Part shown: piece after piece, positions 44,301 to 51,886 of the stretch
How positions within the stretch are numbered: the stretch's first letter is position 1
Layout of the letters: the number at the start of each line of letters is the position of its first letter
Source of the DNA: Microtetraspora malaysiensis
Lineage (GTDB): Bacteria > Actinomycetota > Actinomycetes > Streptosporangiales > Streptosporangiaceae
Length of the DNA: 64,000 bases
Assembly (NCBI RefSeq): GCF_001528665.1
Contig: NZ_BBYJ01000007.1
Span: forward strand, 207,953 to 271,952
Reading direction: 5' to 3'
The notes under the pieces: generated by a model
The model's database searches: none
What the model was told of the DNA's origin: nothing
The model's input: the letters and a program-made list of their open reading frames with translations, nothing else
Position numbers and translations under genes: made by a program

Positions 44301-46225
44301 CCGGCCAGCCCGTCGCCGTACAGGCGGCGCGGATCGGGGGGCGCACGCCGGACGGCGGCGACGGGGACGGAAACGGGAGCGGCGGCCCGCGGGTGATCGA
44401 CCTGCCGTGGCGGGCGCTGGGACATCCGCTGCCCGCCGCGGCGCAGGCCGCGCCGACGTCCGGCACGGACCTGGCTCTATTCGTGGACGCGATCGACGCG
44501 GCGGCCAGGGGCGTCGCGCGGTGTCCGAGCCCGTGGCTGCCGCCGCTCCCGGAGACGGTGACGCTGACGCCCGAGCGCGGCGTGGACGGGCGGCCGCCGG
44601 AGCCGGGCGGCGCGCCGTCGCTGCCCTTCGGGCTGACCGACCTGCCGTGGCTCCAGGCCAGGGGCCCGCTCGGCCTCGACCTGGAGCGCGGCGGCCATCT
44701 GCTGATCGCCGGGTCGGCCCGGAGCGGGCGTTCCACGGCCCTGCGCACGATCGCGGGGTCCGTCGCCGCGTGGGCCTCCCCCGAGGACGTCCACCTGCAC
44801 GTGATCGACTGCGGGTCCGGCGCGCTGCGCCCGCTGGTCGGCCTGCCCCACTGCGGGGCGGTCGTCACCCGGGACCAGCTCGACCGGGTCGAGCGGCTGC
44901 TGTCCCGGCTGCGCGAGGAGGTGGGCCGCCGCCAGCAGCTCCTCGCCGAGGCCGGGTACGCGTCGCTGGCCGAGGCCAGGGCCGCGTGCGCGCCCGGCGC
45001 GGCCCGGCTCTCCGGGCCGTCCGGGGAGCCGCCGGTCGGGCGGCTGCCGTGGCTGGTGCTGCTGCTCGACCGGTGGGAGGGCTACGTCGCCGCGTTCGAG
45101 AACTACGACTACGGGCGGCTCCTCGACGCGCTGCTGCAACTGCTGCGCGAGGGCCCCGCGGTGGGGCTGCGCGCGATCGTCACCTCCGACCGGTCGGGGC
45201 TGCTCGGCCAGATCTCGACCGTGTTCGAGGACCGCCTCGTGCTGCGCCTGGCCGACCCGGCCGACTACGGGCTGGCGGGGCTGCCGGTGAAGGACCTGCC
45301 GTCCTCCCTGCCGCCGGGGCGCGCCCTGTCCCTCGGCGAGAACGGACTGGTGGAGAGTCAGATCGCGCTGCTCGCCGACGACCCGTCCGGCCCCGCCCAG
45401 GTGGCCGCCCTGCAGGCCCTCGCCCGTACGGCCGCCGCCCGGTTCGGCGGGGACCCGGAGCGGAAGGGAGCGTGGGCGTGGCGGTCCGCGCCGCCGCTGC
45501 GCGTGGACGCGCTGCCGGTCCGCGTCACCGCCGAGACGGCGATGGAGCTGGCTCCGGCGTTCGAGCCGCCCTCGCCTCTGTGGGCGCTGCTCGGCGTGGG
45601 CGGGGACGCGCTCGAACCGCTGGGGCTGGACCTTCTCGCCCAGGGGCCGGCGGCGGTGGTCGGCGGCCCGGCCCGCTCCGGCCGGTCGTCGTGCCTGGTG
45701 ACGGCGGCGCGGTCACTGGCCGGGCGGGGGACGCCGGTCCTCGTGGTCACGCCCCGCCGGAGCCCGCTGCGGGCGCTGGCGGGGGCTCCCGGCGTGCTCG
45801 CCGTACTGGACGGCGAGGCCAGGAAGGTGGCGGGAGCCGAGCCGGACGGGCCGTCGGACGCGCAGGACCCGCGCACGATCCTGGACGGCAGGCGGGAGTA
45901 CGTGGTGATCGTCGACGACGCCGAGCTGATCTCTCCGGACTCGCCGCTCGGGCTGGCCCTGGAGGAGATCCTGCGCTCCGCCCGGGACGGTGAGCACGGT
46001 CTGCTGATCGCGGGGGCGACGGGCGACCTGGCGACGGCCTACCGGGGGTTCGCGGCGGAGGCGCGCAAGTCGAGGACCGGCCTGCTGCTGTCGGTGCAGA
46101 GCCCGGCCGACGGCGACCTCTTCGGCGTACGGCTGCCGCGCGGCGCGGTCGGCGGCCCGCCGGGACGGGGACTGCTGATCACCTCGGGGACCGCGACCCC
46201 GATCCAGGCCGCGCTCCCCGGATGA
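41390..46225 (+). CDS. Type VII secretion FtsK/SpoIIIE ATPase with FHA-like N-terminus (EccC/EssC-like)
   Basis: This 1611-aa motor fills the EccC/EssC role. Residues 1-95 look ubiquitin-like; 105-190 look like an FHA domain (LHTLGSDPGCAVAVPDPALP) but lack the Arg and Ser-x-x-His of phosphothreonine binders. Two membrane helices follow (about 305-345). The first FtsK domain is intact: Walker A Lys772 in GTTGAGKSELLQTL, Walker B LVLVIDEFAAM. The second (Arg1114, GSARSGRST) and third (Arg1432, GPARSGRSS) have Arg where the P-loop Lys should be, so they probably bind substrate rather than hydrolyse ATP. The FHA plus single-chain layout resembles firmicute EssC more than mycobacterial EccC. It converges on a WXG100 gene. 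Confidence 0.92.
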   Translation: MRITLTVVAEHGHRDVLVEGDESTTVGALAGALAGPARPSNVVRLPPARAPYDLDRGRRRRAEGPKLWVDGRPLDPGARVFGLIRDGDLVALDGVAAAATMAEEPDGVIELRVAGGPGAGSVHRLGPGLHTLGSDPGCAVAVPDPALPPHAATIRVAPDGVSVEPAHPAARLELDGRPVREATPWAARRTPPSPAEASGGSVRRAARRHARKARRAGKAGRGIDAAGRAGRDEAAGRGAARDVRRVLLSCGVSVFSVGPVEPPDAHLDALPDGGLAYNRPPRLRAPDRRPRLEVPTEPKRAEGARLHLLAALLPAVFGVGMAVAFHNVYFLLIALMSPLIMFGQWASDRRHGRKKYRQAVKAYRGRLAAFEAEVAEAREEDEAARGEAAPDPAEILLTATGPRRRLWERRLHDPDSLRLRVGLADLPADIAYAPERGASADTELPEPPLARHVPVALAMRRLGVAGVTGPREAAIGSARWLVGQAAALHSPRDLAVVVLSAHADAADQWGWVRWLPHCAAEGGATGAASLVSGSVALVGADPEAAARRVADLAALIGERLDPAETAPSGAASGPFGGPLSGGPAGWGDLGRAGSSRPEEAAEPAFAAYDERPCDVLVVLDGAQVLRGLPGMPQVLRQGPRAGVYTVAIDDDERLLPEECATVVSCDPDGSVRLRGGGLDAIGPIRADQVSASWAERLGRALAPLRDVSRDDQASALPESVRLLDLVAAEGIARRWGRSTRAVIGVGPDGPFEIDISRDGPHALIAGTTGAGKSELLQTLICSLAAANRPDEMTFVLIDYKGGAAFKECVRLPHTVGMVTDLDGHLTQRALASLAAEIRRRERLLLAAGAKDIEDYQAARLSHRAGKAVRELPPLPRLVLVIDEFAAMVSELPDFMDGLVDIARRGRSLGIHLVLATQRPGGVVTADIQANTSLRIALRVTDARESDDVIDTPDAARISKATPGRCYVRSGSGQPVAVQAARIGGRTPDGGDGDGNGSGGPRVIDLPWRALGHPLPAAAQAAPTSGTDLALFVDAIDAAARGVARCPSPWLPPLPETVTLTPERGVDGRPPEPGGAPSLPFGLTDLPWLQARGPLGLDLERGGHLLIAGSARSGRSTALRTIAGSVAAWASPEDVHLHVIDCGSGALRPLVGLPHCGAVVTRDQLDRVERLLSRLREEVGRRQQLLAEAGYASLAEARAACAPGAARLSGPSGEPPVGRLPWLVLLLDRWEGYVAAFENYDYGRLLDALLQLLREGPAVGLRAIVTSDRSGLLGQISTVFEDRLVLRLADPADYGLAGLPVKDLPSSLPPGRALSLGENGLVESQIALLADDPSGPAQVAALQALARTAAARFGGDPERKGAWAWRSAPPLRVDALPVRVTAETAMELAPAFEPPSPLWALLGVGGDALEPLGLDLLAQGPAAVVGGPARSGRSSCLVTAARSLAGRGTPVLVVTPRRSPLRALAGAPGVLAVLDGEARKVAGAEPDGPSDAQDPRTILDGRREYVVIVDDAELISPDSPLGLALEEILRSARDGEHGLLIAGATGDLATAYRGFAAEARKSRTGLLLSVQSPADGDLFGVRLPRGAVGGPPGRGLLITSGTATPIQAALPG

Positions 46226-46322
46226 CGGGGGCGCGGCCCGGACCGGAGCCGGGAAGCGACGGCGAGACGGCATCCGTCCCGGGCACGCCGGACGACGTGC
46301 GGCGCCGGGGGCCTGGGCCGGG
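46226..46322. other. Gap between convergent eccC-like and WXG100 genes
   Basis: These 97 bp are very GC-rich with several short complementary stretches, such as GCCCGGACC/GGGCCTGGGCCGGGC. It probably terminates both genes, but no single clean stem stands out. Confidence 0.35.
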
Positions 46323-46595
46323 CTACCGGGTGGCGGACTCGATGTTGCCGCGGTAGGTGTTGATCACGCGGGCCGCCTCGCTGAGCTCTTCGGACATGCG
46401 CTGGAAAGCCGACCGATAGCTCTGCCACGCCTCGTTGAAACGCTGCGCGCCGGGTCCCGTCCATGCGGTGCCGACCTTGGCCGCCTCACGGTCGAGACTC
46501 GCCATCGTGGCGCGAACCTGGTCGGCCTGCTGAGTGAACTGGGCCGCCATGCTCTGCATCTCCGCGGGGTCGCCGCCGAGCAGGCTGTTACTCAT
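46323..46595 (-). CDS. WXG100-family protein (Esx-like)
   Basis: This 90-aa helical hairpin has the turn motif AWTGPGAQRFNEAW (Trp-x-Gly) near residue 46, with flanking helices DPAEMQSMAAQFTQQADQVR and MSEELSEAARVINTYRGNIE. It is a likely substrate or chaperone of the type VII system. The C-terminus has Tyr-Arg-Gly-Asn-Ile, which lacks the acidic residue of the YxxxD/E export motif. The ribosome site GAAGGAGCC is strong. It is solitary here, unlike the paired genes at 59.1-59.8 kb. Confidence 0.9.
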   Translation of the reverse strand: MSNSLLGGDPAEMQSMAAQFTQQADQVRATMASLDREAAKVGTAWTGPGAQRFNEAWQSYRSAFQRMSEELSEAARVINTYRGNIESATR

Positions 46596-46715
46596 TCAGT
46601 GGCTCCTTCGTCGACAGTTCGGGCGCCCTCACCGTAGATCACATACCGTCTCTGTAAAGGTATTATGCCGACTGGTTATAAAGACGGGTAAAACCCTCAT
46701 AAAAGCGAGTAGACC
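46596..46715. promoter_or_regulatory. Divergent promoter region of the WXG100 and SDR genes
   Basis: This 120-bp spacer is AT-rich from 46640 to 46705. It contains GGGT-AAA-ACCC (46686-46696) flanked by TTATAAAG and ATAAAAG, which could be an operator for the SDR gene. No regulator is adjacent. Confidence 0.4.
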
Positions 46716-47444
46716 ATGCGAAATGTGGTGATCACCGGCGGGGCGACCGGCATCGGTTATGCGATTGCGCGCCATTTCGCCGAGGCCGGGGAACGCGTGA
46801 CCATCACCGGCAGGCGTGAACACGTGTTGAAAGACGCCGCCGCGCGACTCGGCGTCGCGTACGCCGCTTTCGACGCGACCGATCCGGACGCGGTGAGCGA
46901 GGCCGTCGAGCGGCTTCCCGCGACAATCCATGTCCTGGTGAACAACGCGGGCGGCAATACGGACCGGGCACGTCCCGCGCCCCGGGGCCTGCGGGCCGTG
47001 GCCCAGGCGTGGCGGGCCAACCTCGACCTGAACCTCATGTCCGCCGTGCTCGTGACCACCGCGCTGCTTCCCCGGCTGGGAGAGGGCGCGCGCGTGGTGA
47101 ACATCGGCTCGATCGCCGCGCGCGGCACCGGCTCCGGCTCGTACGGCGCGGCGAAGGCGGCGCTCGAATCCTGGACCGCCGACCTGGCGGCGGAGCTGGG
47201 CGGCTCCGGCGGATCCGGCGGCACGGCCAACCTCGTCGCGCCCGGTCTGGTCCTGGAAACCGAGTTCTTCGGGGACGGCCTGGACGAGGAGGGCATCCGG
47301 CGGCGGGTGGCGAGCACCCGGAACGGCCGGCCCGGCACGCCGCACGACGTCGCCACGACGGTCGGTTTCCTCGCCTCGCCCGACGCCGGGCACATCACCG
47401 GCCAGGTGATCCACGTCAACGGCGGCGCGTACCTGGGCCGGTGA
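46716..47444 (+). CDS. Short-chain dehydrogenase/reductase
   Basis: This 242-aa classical SDR has cofactor site VVITGGATGIGYAIARHFAE, the NNAG motif (VNNAGGN), catalytic Ser in NIGSIAARG, and Tyr/Lys in YGAAKAAL. The C-terminal VIHVNGGAYLGR is also typical. The substrate is not predictable; an Arg after the first strand (GRREHV) hints at NADPH use. It lies within the secretion island but has no obvious role in secretion. It has its own upstream region and terminator, so it looks like cargo. Confidence 0.92.
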   Translation: MRNVVITGGATGIGYAIARHFAEAGERVTITGRREHVLKDAAARLGVAYAAFDATDPDAVSEAVERLPATIHVLVNNAGGNTDRARPAPRGLRAVAQAWRANLDLNLMSAVLVTTALLPRLGEGARVVNIGSIAARGTGSGSYGAAKAALESWTADLAAELGGSGGSGGTANLVAPGLVLETEFFGDGLDEEGIRRRVASTRNGRPGTPHDVATTVGFLASPDAGHITGQVIHVNGGAYLGR

Positions 47445-47475
47445 ACCCGCGGGCTTGACCAGGCCCCCCTGTCTC

Positions 47476-47508
47476 GGCCCGGAACCGGCGGCCCCGGTTT
47501 CCGGGCCC
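47476..47508 (+). terminator. Terminator after the SDR gene
   Basis: GGCCCGGAACCGG and CCGGTTTCCGGGCC form a stem with one unpaired base in the gap between the SDR and mycosin genes. Confidence 0.6.
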
Positions 47509-47622
47509 GCGGTCCGGACGGAGCGGGGCCACGACCGCCCGGCCGCCGGATATGTCGGTCTTGAGACGGCGGGAGGACGTCAATAGGCTGTCCCGCTGGA
47601 TCTACTGCCGTGGGGGTCGGTC

Positions 47623-48810
47623 ATGCGAGGTCTGGTCGGGGTCATGCTCGCTGCGGCGACGGCACTGCCGATCGCGCTCGCGGCGCCGCCCGCGTACGCG
47701 CGCGCCGAGAAAGCCGCGTACACCGGGAAATCCGCGTACGCGGGGAAGAGCGACACCTGTGCGCTACCCAGGCCGGGCAGCCTCACTCTGAGCGAGCCGT
47801 GGGCGCAGCGGAGGCTCGACTTCACCTCCGTGTGGCCCCTCACCCGGGGGCGCGGTGTGACGGTCGCGATCGTGGACAGCGGGGTGGACGCCCGCCACCC
47901 GCAGATCAGGGTGGCCAAGGCGGTCGACCTGACCGGGACCGGCACCCGGGACTGCATGGGTCACGGCACGACCGTGGCCGGGATCATCGCCGGTATCGCC
48001 CGCAAGGGAAGTCCCTTCGTCGGCGTCGCCCCGGACGCCCGGCTGATCTCGATCAAGCAGACCAACGCGGAGCGCGGCGATCCGGCGCTACTCGCCCGGG
48101 CGATCGCGAAGGCGGCCGACCTCGGCGCCCAGGTGATCAACGTCTCGGTCAAGGCCACCGACCGCATGGACCTGAGGAAGGCGGTGGGGTACGCGCTGTC
48201 GAAGGACGCCGTGATCGTGGCCGCCGCCGGGAACGTGACCAAGGAGGACGGCACGCCCACGCCCGCGTACCCGGCGGCCTACCCGGGCGTCCTCGCGGTG
48301 GGATCGTCCACCCCGGACGACGAGCTGGCCGAGTTCTCCAACGTCAGCACGCCGGTCGCGGTCCTCGCCCCCGGCCAGGACCTGACCAGCACCTGGCCCG
48401 GAGGCACGTACCAGACGGATCTGAAGGGCACGAGCCAGGCGACCGCGTACGTCTCGGGGGTGGTCGCCCTGGTCCGCGCCCGCTATCCGCAGCTGGACAG
48501 CGTACGGGTGCGACGGCGCGTGGTGCTGACCGCCGACGGTACGAAGGGCACCGGGACCGGCGCGGGCATCGTCAACCCCCGGCTGGCCGTGACGATGCTC
48601 CTCCCCTCGGAGGTCGTCGCGGTCGCGCCCCAGCAGCCGGCGCCGCTGACGGAGGCGGCGGTCGCCAAGGCCCCTCCGCCGGACGAGCGCACCATCGGTA
48701 TGGCGGCCATCGTGGCGGGCGGCTCGCTCGGCGCGGCGGCTCTCGTCATCGCGGCCGCCGTCCTCACCCCGCTGGGCCGCCGCCGGAGATGGCAGCCCGG
48801 CCAAAGCTGA
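47623..48810 (+). CDS. mycP: Mycosin-type subtilisin protease of the type VII system
   Basis: This 395-aa membrane-anchored S8 protease has a signal peptide (1-25), a catalytic domain with Asp86 (VAIVDSGVD), His114 (MGHGTTVAG) and Ser271 (GTSQATAYVSG), and a C-terminal helix (about 355-380; MAAIVAGGSLGAAALVIAAA) followed by RRRR. Mycosins stabilise the ESX membrane complex and may clip secreted substrates. A repeated KAAYTGKSAYAGKS stretch precedes the protease core. It is followed by the pseudokinase gene and eccB. Confidence 0.93.
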   Translation: MRGLVGVMLAAATALPIALAAPPAYARAEKAAYTGKSAYAGKSDTCALPRPGSLTLSEPWAQRRLDFTSVWPLTRGRGVTVAIVDSGVDARHPQIRVAKAVDLTGTGTRDCMGHGTTVAGIIAGIARKGSPFVGVAPDARLISIKQTNAERGDPALLARAIAKAADLGAQVINVSVKATDRMDLRKAVGYALSKDAVIVAAAGNVTKEDGTPTPAYPAAYPGVLAVGSSTPDDELAEFSNVSTPVAVLAPGQDLTSTWPGGTYQTDLKGTSQATAYVSGVVALVRARYPQLDSVRVRRRVVLTADGTKGTGTGAGIVNPRLAVTMLLPSEVVAVAPQQPAPLTEAAVAKAPPPDERTIGMAAIVAGGSLGAAALVIAAAVLTPLGRRRRWQPGQS

Positions 48811-49027
48811 CCGGAAGCCCAACGCAAGGCAAGCGGGGGCGGAACGGGAGCCGAACGCGAGATGACATCCGGCTGCATCGTGGGCGAAATACGGACGACG
48901 TCCCACCTCAGCGGGGCGTTTCCCAAATAGACACCGAAAACCGGTGATATGGAAGGGGCACCTTTGGTTGAATGTGATCTGATCATGAATGCCCTTATTG
49001 AACTGATACAGCCCGGAAGGAAGTTCG
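48811..49027. promoter_or_regulatory. Upstream region of the pseudokinase gene
   Basis: This 217-bp spacer is AT-rich from about 48930 to 49010. It contains GATCTGATC and a strong ribosome site (GGAAGGAAG) before the ATG at 49028. No firm promoter hexamers. Confidence 0.4.
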
Positions 49028-51604
49028 ATGGGCGAGATGCTCCCCTTATTGCCTGACGATCCAGAGCAGGTAGGCGGCTACGTCCTCTGCGGGCGGCTCG
49101 GTGAAGGGCCCCGAGGAGTCGCTTACCTGGGACGCCCCTCTCCGGAGGCTGAGGCGTCCGTCGTCAAGCTGCTCCACCCCCGGCCGTCCGCTGACGCGGA
49201 GGCCCGGGACCGGCTCCTCCAGGAGCTGACCGAGGCCAAGGGCCTCTCCGGATCGCACGCCGTGCCGCCCGTGGAGGCAGGCTGGCTGGGCGACCGGCCG
49301 TACGTGGTGCGCGGATACGTCAAGGGCGCCTCCCTCCAGGAGACCGTACGCGCCGACGGGCCGCTGGAGGCCGACGCGCTGGAGCGCCTCGCCCTCGGCA
49401 CCCTCACCGCTCTCACCGCGGTCCACGCGGCCGGCCTGGTCCACCGCGGGATCACCCCCGGCAACATCCTGATCGGCGCGGACGGCCCCCGTGTGTCCGA
49501 CATCGGCATGGGCGGGTCGGACGACGCCTACCGCGCCCCCGAGCAGGTGCGCGGCGAGCCCGGCGACGCACGCTCGGACCTCTTCTCCTGGGCGGCGTCC
49601 ATCGCCTACGCGGCGACGGGGACGGTCCCCGGCGGCTCCGCGCGCAAGGACGCCCCCAGCGGCCCGGACGCCACCGAGAAGCCCGGCGCCTCCCCGGCCG
49701 AGGGCGGCCCGTCGGCCGATGCCACGGTGAACCTCCGCGAGGCCATCGCCGCCGCCAAGGCGGCCGCCGCGAAGGAGTCCGCCGCGAAGGAGTCCGCCGC
49801 CGAGAAGCCGAGCCCTGCCACGCCCGCTGGGCCCGACGCCCCCGTCTCCTCCGAGAAGCCGGCGTCTGACGGCTCCGCGGGGGAGGACGGTCCGTCGGCC
49901 GAAGCGACGGTGAACCTCCGCGAGGCCATCGCCGCCGCCAAGGCGGCCGGCGCGGCCGGCGTTCCCGGCCCCGCCGCGGGCTCCGGAGGCGCGCCCGCCC
50001 TGGACGCGGTCCCGCAGCCGCTGCGGCGGATCCTCCTCGCCTGCCTCTCCCCCGACCCCGTCGCCCGCCCCACCGCCAGGAACGCGATGCTGCGGCTGCT
50101 CGGGGAGGACGACGCGGCCCCGGCCCCGTCCACGGACGTCATGGTGGCGGGCGCGCCGATGCCCGGGGGCCCCATGGCCGGCGTCGTCCTGCCCGCCCAG
50201 CAGCCCTTCTCCGGACCGAACGGCGGGCAGCGCTGGGGAGCGCCTTCGATGCCCGGCACCGTGCCGCCCGCGCACGGCCCGCACCAGAACGGTCCCCACC
50301 CCAACGGCCCGTACCAGAACGGCCCGCATGGGAACCCGATGGCCGGTCCCGGCCAGGTCTGGCAGGGTTTGCCCCCACAGCGCCCCGCCGCACCGGCGTG
50401 GGGAGCGCCTCCGATGCCCCACCAGGCGCCGCCCGGCTCGCCGGCCGGTGGGCCGACGCTGCAGAACCAGGGCATGCCACAGCGCAAGGGGCCCTCTCTC
50501 GCGCTGGCCGCGTCGCTGGCCGCCGTTCTCGCGCTGTCCGTCGGCGGAGTGTGGGCGGCCGGGCACTACACCGGCACGGCGTCGTTCGACAATGCGGCTG
50601 CCGAGGGGACGGCGAAGGCCACCGACGCGGCGGCGGCTCCGGCCGATGCCATCCCCTCCGCCGAAACCACCGGCAAGAGGCGGCAGCAGCCCCAGACCCA
50701 GGTGACCGTCCCGTGGGCGAGTACCCCGGATCCGGATTCCACGGGCGTGTTCCCGCTGACCCTGCCCACCGACTGGGTGGACGAGACCCCCGCGCCCACC
50801 GTCACCGCGACGTTGCCGAACATCCCGATCACGCCGCCGGCCGTACCGACCTGGCAGCCTCAGTCGACCTGGCAGCCGCAGGCGACCTCGGCGCCGACCG
50901 CGGCCGAGACACCGACCGCGACCGCGGCCGAGACGCCGGCCGCGCGGCCGTCGCGCACCCGCCGGCCGAGGCCGAGCCCGTCTCCCACCACGGAGCCGCC
51001 GGCGCCCGCCGAGACGCCCACCGAGACGCGGGCGCCGGAGCCGGAGCCCACCACCCAGGCACCCGAGCCGACCCGGACCAGGCGACCCGAGCCGACCCGG
51101 ACCGGGCGACCCGAGCACATCTGGCCCAGGCGACCCCAGCCGACCCCGACCCCGACCAGCCAGCCGGAGCCGACGAGGGAGATCATTGCGCCTCCCACCA
51201 GGAAGGCCGAGCCGGAGCCGGAGAAGACCCAGGCCCCGCCGCCTCCGGCCAAGGCCGAGGAGCCCCGCAACCCGTACTCGCCGCAGCAGGTCTGCAACTC
51301 CGGCGGTCACGGGTCCGGCTTCTACGTCCAGCGGTCGGCGAGCTTCGACGGGGGGACGGTGTACCAGCTCTACAGCGACGCCTCCGGATACAACTGCGTG
51401 GTCGCCATGAAGACGGCGAACGTCGGCAAGGCCAGCTCGATCTGGGCCAAGCTCGAAGTGCAGGGCGGCGGCAGCTCGGGCGACAGTGGGTCGTTCGAGT
51501 ACTACGCCGGTCCGGTGATGCTGTCCGGGAAGGGCCACTGCGTGCGTTACTCCGGCGGCAGCGGCTCCGGCAGCGGCGGAGGTGACTGGGCGAACTGCGG
51601 GTGA
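49028..51604 (+). CDS. Membrane-anchored Ser/Thr pseudokinase in the type VII locus
   Basis: This 858-aa protein starts with a Hanks-type kinase fold (about 15-205 plus 320-360). The glycine loop GEGPRGVAYLG, Lys47 (SVVKLL) and APE box YRAPEQVRG are kept. The catalytic loop reads VHRGITPGNIL: Asp becomes Gly141 and the following Lys becomes Thr, so phosphotransfer should fail. DFG is replaced by DIG (Asp158). An insert at about 205-320 carries two direct repeats. A Pro-rich linker, one helix (about 490-512) and a Pro/Thr/Glu-rich extracellular region follow, ending in a Cys-containing domain (about 755-858; GFYVQRSASFDGGTVYQLYS). It may scaffold or regulate the secretion machine (inference). 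Confidence 0.85.
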   Translation: MGEMLPLLPDDPEQVGGYVLCGRLGEGPRGVAYLGRPSPEAEASVVKLLHPRPSADAEARDRLLQELTEAKGLSGSHAVPPVEAGWLGDRPYVVRGYVKGASLQETVRADGPLEADALERLALGTLTALTAVHAAGLVHRGITPGNILIGADGPRVSDIGMGGSDDAYRAPEQVRGEPGDARSDLFSWAASIAYAATGTVPGGSARKDAPSGPDATEKPGASPAEGGPSADATVNLREAIAAAKAAAAKESAAKESAAEKPSPATPAGPDAPVSSEKPASDGSAGEDGPSAEATVNLREAIAAAKAAGAAGVPGPAAGSGGAPALDAVPQPLRRILLACLSPDPVARPTARNAMLRLLGEDDAAPAPSTDVMVAGAPMPGGPMAGVVLPAQQPFSGPNGGQRWGAPSMPGTVPPAHGPHQNGPHPNGPYQNGPHGNPMAGPGQVWQGLPPQRPAAPAWGAPPMPHQAPPGSPAGGPTLQNQGMPQRKGPSLALAASLAAVLALSVGGVWAAGHYTGTASFDNAAAEGTAKATDAAAAPADAIPSAETTGKRRQQPQTQVTVPWASTPDPDSTGVFPLTLPTDWVDETPAPTVTATLPNIPITPPAVPTWQPQSTWQPQATSAPTAAETPTATAAETPAARPSRTRRPRPSPSPTTEPPAPAETPTETRAPEPEPTTQAPEPTRTRRPEPTRTGRPEHIWPRRPQPTPTPTSQPEPTREIIAPPTRKAEPEPEKTQAPPPPAKAEEPRNPYSPQQVCNSGGHGSGFYVQRSASFDGGTVYQLYSDASGYNCVVAMKTANVGKASSIWAKLEVQGGGSSGDSGSFEYYAGPVMLSGKGHCVRYSGGSGSGSGGGDWANCG
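49719..49949 (+). repeat. Direct repeat inside the pseudokinase insert
   Basis: Two nearly identical 48-50-bp units at about 49719-49769 and 49902-49949 encode ATVNLREAIAAAKAA in the contexts GPSAD-ATVNL and GPSAE-ATVNL. They lie in the low-complexity Ala/Lys/Pro insert between the APE region and the end of the C-lobe. Confidence 0.85.
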
Positions 51605-51630
51605 CCCCGGCCGGGAACGAGCCCGGGGTT

Positions 51631-51668
51631 CCCGACGGCGGATCCCTTCGCGGTGATCCGCCGTCGGG
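51631..51668 (+). terminator. First of two strong hairpins after the pseudokinase gene
   Basis: CCCGACGGCGGATC (51631-51644) pairs perfectly with GATCCGCCGTCGGG (51655-51668), a 14-bp stem with a 10-nt loop, 27 bp past the stop codon. Confidence 0.85.
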
Positions 51669-51705
51669 GACGCCCCTCGGAGCCCGTCCGGCGGATGCCG
51701 TCAGA

Positions 51706-51740
51706 GGCGCGGCGGCCACGACGATCGTGGCCGCCGCGCC
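51706..51740 (+). terminator. Second hairpin upstream of eccB
   Basis: GGCGCGGCGGCCACGA (51706-51721) pairs perfectly with 51725-51740, a 16-bp stem with a CGA loop. With the preceding hairpin it should isolate eccB from pseudokinase transcription. Confidence 0.85.
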
Positions 51741-51886
51741 TTCGGCCGTCCTGACCGGGTTCCCCTCCCGGGCCCACCGCCCACGGCCCGCCCGCGGTCC
51801 CGAGGGGACCGTGTTCCGCCGCGCGCCGACCTGTACGCCCGCCACCGCTCCGCACTGATCACCCCGTACCGGGAGAACGGACTGGA

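Noticed and set aside
41176-45993. 1605-codon frame parallel to the EccC-like gene
   Set aside because: Same strand, shifted frame; almost pure Arg/Gly/Pro/Ala, a byproduct of GC-rich third positions.
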